From a bacterium (lineage in GTDB: Archaea; Thermoproteota; Nitrososphaeria; Nitrososphaerales; CADDZS01), in the NCBI GenBank assembly GCA_027310845.1, contig DAIDAB010000105.1:1-6996 (forward strand): a stretch of DNA of 6,996 bases, given 5' to 3'. Positions 5,728-6,996 of this stretch are shown here, in pieces; position 1 is the first letter of the stretch, and the number at the start of each line of letters is the position of its first letter. The notes beneath the pieces were generated by a model that searched no databases, had not been told where the DNA came from, and was given only the letters and a program-made list of their open reading frames with translations. The position numbers and the translations under genes are program-made.

Positions 5728-5828
5728 AGAATGGATAGAGCAACCCTACTGTCTTCTTGCTGGCATGAGTTCTTTTTCTTGGTTCATAATTTTCCGTTGT
5801 ATGAGCAGGATCAGATCAAAGAGACTGG

Positions 5829-6308
5829 TCATTGCGCTAAAACGTTTCCTGATACCGATTGGCCATTGCCTAACAGGAAAACAAAAGCATAGACTTGCCC
5901 TGCGGTAATCGCCTGTGACCCGCCTGTCGTTATCGGATAAAATACGAATGTCTCACTTATCTTGGGGTTCGATTGAATGGATCCACTCGATGTGCTGCTC
6001 GTGAAGTTGATCAGGCCAGATGTACCAGAATTCAGGCTCCACTCCGTAATCGGAGAGGTGAGATTCGGTCCGGTGAGGGTAATTGATCTGATGTAGGTGA
6101 CTTTCAAGTAATTAATGATCGTGAAGTTGAGTCTTGAGGTTGCGAATGAGGGACCTGAGGCAATCGATCCTGAATACAGTGTGATCGATTGGAGGGACAT
6201 GGTTTCGACATTGGGGCACATGCAAGCCGGAGTACTCAGATAGAGAACTCCTCCAAACGCCAAAAGCCCAAACAGGGTGACTAGGAGGAGCGGAATCTCA
6301 GGTTTCAT
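5829..6308 (-). CDS. Small secreted or membrane-anchored Ser/Thr-rich protein
   Basis: A 159-residue protein with one N-terminal hydrophobic segment (about residues 6-25, after MKPE) that acts as signal peptide or anchor. It is followed by LSTPACMCP, in which Cys29 and Cys31 could be oxidised; the residues before Cys29 do not make a good lipobox. The rest is rich in Ser, Thr, Gly, Ile and Asn and looks like a beta-sandwich. Three N-glycosylation sequons, N61-F-T, N82-L-T and N101-F-T, suggest exposure outside an archaeal cell. There is no clear class III (pilin) signal motif of the K/R-G type. Family not recognised. ATG at 6306-6308 has no SD; a CTTATCG box about 24 bases upstream suggests a leaderless transcript separate from the CBS gene 78 bases away. 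Confidence 0.7.
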   Translation of the reverse strand: MKPEIPLLLVTLFGLLAFGGVLYLSTPACMCPNVETMSLQSITLYSGSIASGPSFATSRLNFTIINYLKVTYIRSITLTGPNLTSPITEWSLNSGTSGLINFTSSTSSGSIQSNPKISETFVFYPITTGGSQAITAGQVYAFVFLLGNGQSVSGNVLAQ

Positions 6309-6328
6309 TCAACCACAGTATGAACAAG

Positions 6329-6336
6329 CGATAAGA
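6329..6336 (-). promoter_or_regulatory. TATA-like box of the secreted-protein gene
   Basis: TCTTATCG-like sequence on the minus strand lies about 24 bases before the ATG at 6306-6308, which lacks an SD. The spacing matches a leaderless archaeal promoter. Weak sequence match, so low confidence. Confidence 0.25.
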
Positions 6337-6386
6337 TTGGAAAATTATGGAGCAGGAATATGAATCCATTCTCTTACCAATTAGCT

Positions 6387-6996
6387 TCACGTAACGATAA
6401 CCGAATATTTTATTGGTCCTACTAGCTGCGTCTTGCCGGCTGGTTTTGGATAAAGCATTATTGTGAACGTTCCCTTCTTTAATGCTTCAAATGAGAACTG
6501 TGTAGTCTGACCTCCACCAGATAGTTGAACGATATTCTCTGAGATGAGTGTGAATTCATCACTGCCAAAAGACGCGGACCAGCTTCCCGGTGGACAATCG
6601 ATTTCAAACATCATTCCCTTTTCCACGGAAAAAAGACGCTCCCTGCCAGATGTTGTGCCGTGGCCCTTTGTACCACCCATGACGCTTTCCTGAATCTGAA
6701 TCGTTTTCATCAAGTCTGAGCGCGTTATAATGCCACAAAGCTGTTCGCTCTCATCCAGCACGAAAATTCTACCTACTCTATTCCTTGACATCAGAATAGC
6801 TACCTGTTGTGCAGGGTCTGCCTGTTTCACCGTTACGAGCTTTCGTTTAGGCGTCATCGCATCTCTAACAAAGGTGGTGTCCCACAGATTTCTTTTGACG
6901 CGCCTCAGATCATCCACAGTGACGCAGCCCACAATTTCTTTATCGTTTTCCATCACGGGGAACCCGTTGTGCTTGTGCTGTAGAAAGGAGGAAGAT
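6387..6996 (-). CDS. CBS-domain protein with beta-rich C-terminal domain, probably C-terminus of an M50-type site-2 protease (partial)
   Basis: The frame is open through the right edge, so a start at GTG 6954-6956 would be wrong: the residues before it (SSSFLQHKHNGFPV) complete the first CBS motif with VMENDKEIVGCVTVDDLRRV. A full second CBS follows, from VRDAMTP to GIITRSDLMKTI. The pattern 'L..H.H.GFPV...' with a CBS pair and WxxxxVRDAM linker resembles the C-terminus of archaeal M50 zinc proteases that carry CBS domains; the protease part would lie outside the window. CBS pairs bind adenine nucleotides and regulate the attached enzyme. After a Gly/Ser linker (about 93-104, counted from the GTG), the last 80 residues form a beta-rich domain with CPPGSW, SGGGQTTQFSFEA and a G-xxx-I-x-L-Y-x-K-P stretch, reminiscent of chagasin-family (I42) cysteine-protease inhibitors. 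Stop TGA at 6387-6389. Confidence 0.8.
   Translation of the reverse strand, partial: SSSFLQHKHNGFPVMENDKEIVGCVTVDDLRRVKRNLWDTTFVRDAMTPKRKLVTVKQADPAQQVAILMSRNRVGRIFVLDESEQLCGIITRSDLMKTIQIQESVMGGTKGHGTTSGRERLFSVEKGMMFEIDCPPGSWSASFGSDEFTLISENIVQLSGGGQTTQFSFEALKKGTFTIMLYPKPAGKTQLVGPIKYSVIVT

Noticed and set aside
5585..5908. 107-codon plus-strand open frame
   Set aside because: It runs antisense across the start of the Lys-rich gene, the intergenic hairpin and the end of the secreted-protein gene; no domain or SD supports it.

Overview
The window most likely comes from an archaeon, possibly an uncultured Thermoproteota lineage such as Nitrososphaeria or Bathyarchaeia; the phylum is inference. 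The signs seen are several TTG starts, TATA-like A/T boxes about 22-26 bases ahead of start codons that lack a good Shine-Dalgarno (SD) sequence (leaderless-type genes), strong SD sites inside transcription units, and a CBS-domain protein resembling the C-terminus of archaeal site-2 proteases. No rRNA, tRNA, CRISPR array or insertion sequence was recognised.

Nearly all coding is on the minus strand. From high to low coordinates: (1) 6387-6996, the C-terminal part of a CBS-domain protein, cut by the window edge and ending in a beta-rich domain that resembles a chagasin-type (I42) inhibitor; (2) 5829-6308, a small secreted or membrane-anchored Ser/Thr-rich protein with N-glycosylation sequons; (3) 5288-5654, a small Lys-rich protein split over two frames, whose stop overlaps (ATGA) the start of (4) 4122-5291, a TIM-barrel glycosidase-like protein of the type often labelled 'abortive infection protein'; (5) 2856-3899, a squalene-cyclase/prenyltransferase-like alpha-toroid protein with its own leaderless-type promoter; (6) 2569-2812, a degenerate or frameshifted small gene; (7) a compact ABC export operon: a 31-codon CxxC mini-ORF (2331-2426), the ATPase (1414-2334), the permease (671-1417) and a frameshifted small zinc-ribbon gene (421-664). 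Each step of the ABC operon is linked by a 4-base overlap (TTGA, ATGA) or by an SD lying across the previous stop codon, so these genes are probably translated in a coupled way.

On the plus strand the only plausible gene is a C-terminal fragment with Cys/His zinc-ligand-like residues (about 3-173), followed at once by a perfect hairpin. The stretch 174-420 holds no gene I can support, apart from a strong SD-like run at 375-383 that leads into a 13-codon frame.

The most unusual points are the mini-ORF leader of the ABC operon with its palindromic TATA region and hairpin, the probable protease-inhibitor-like domain behind a CBS pair, and three small genes that each appear to be interrupted by a single +1 frame change while the large genes are intact.
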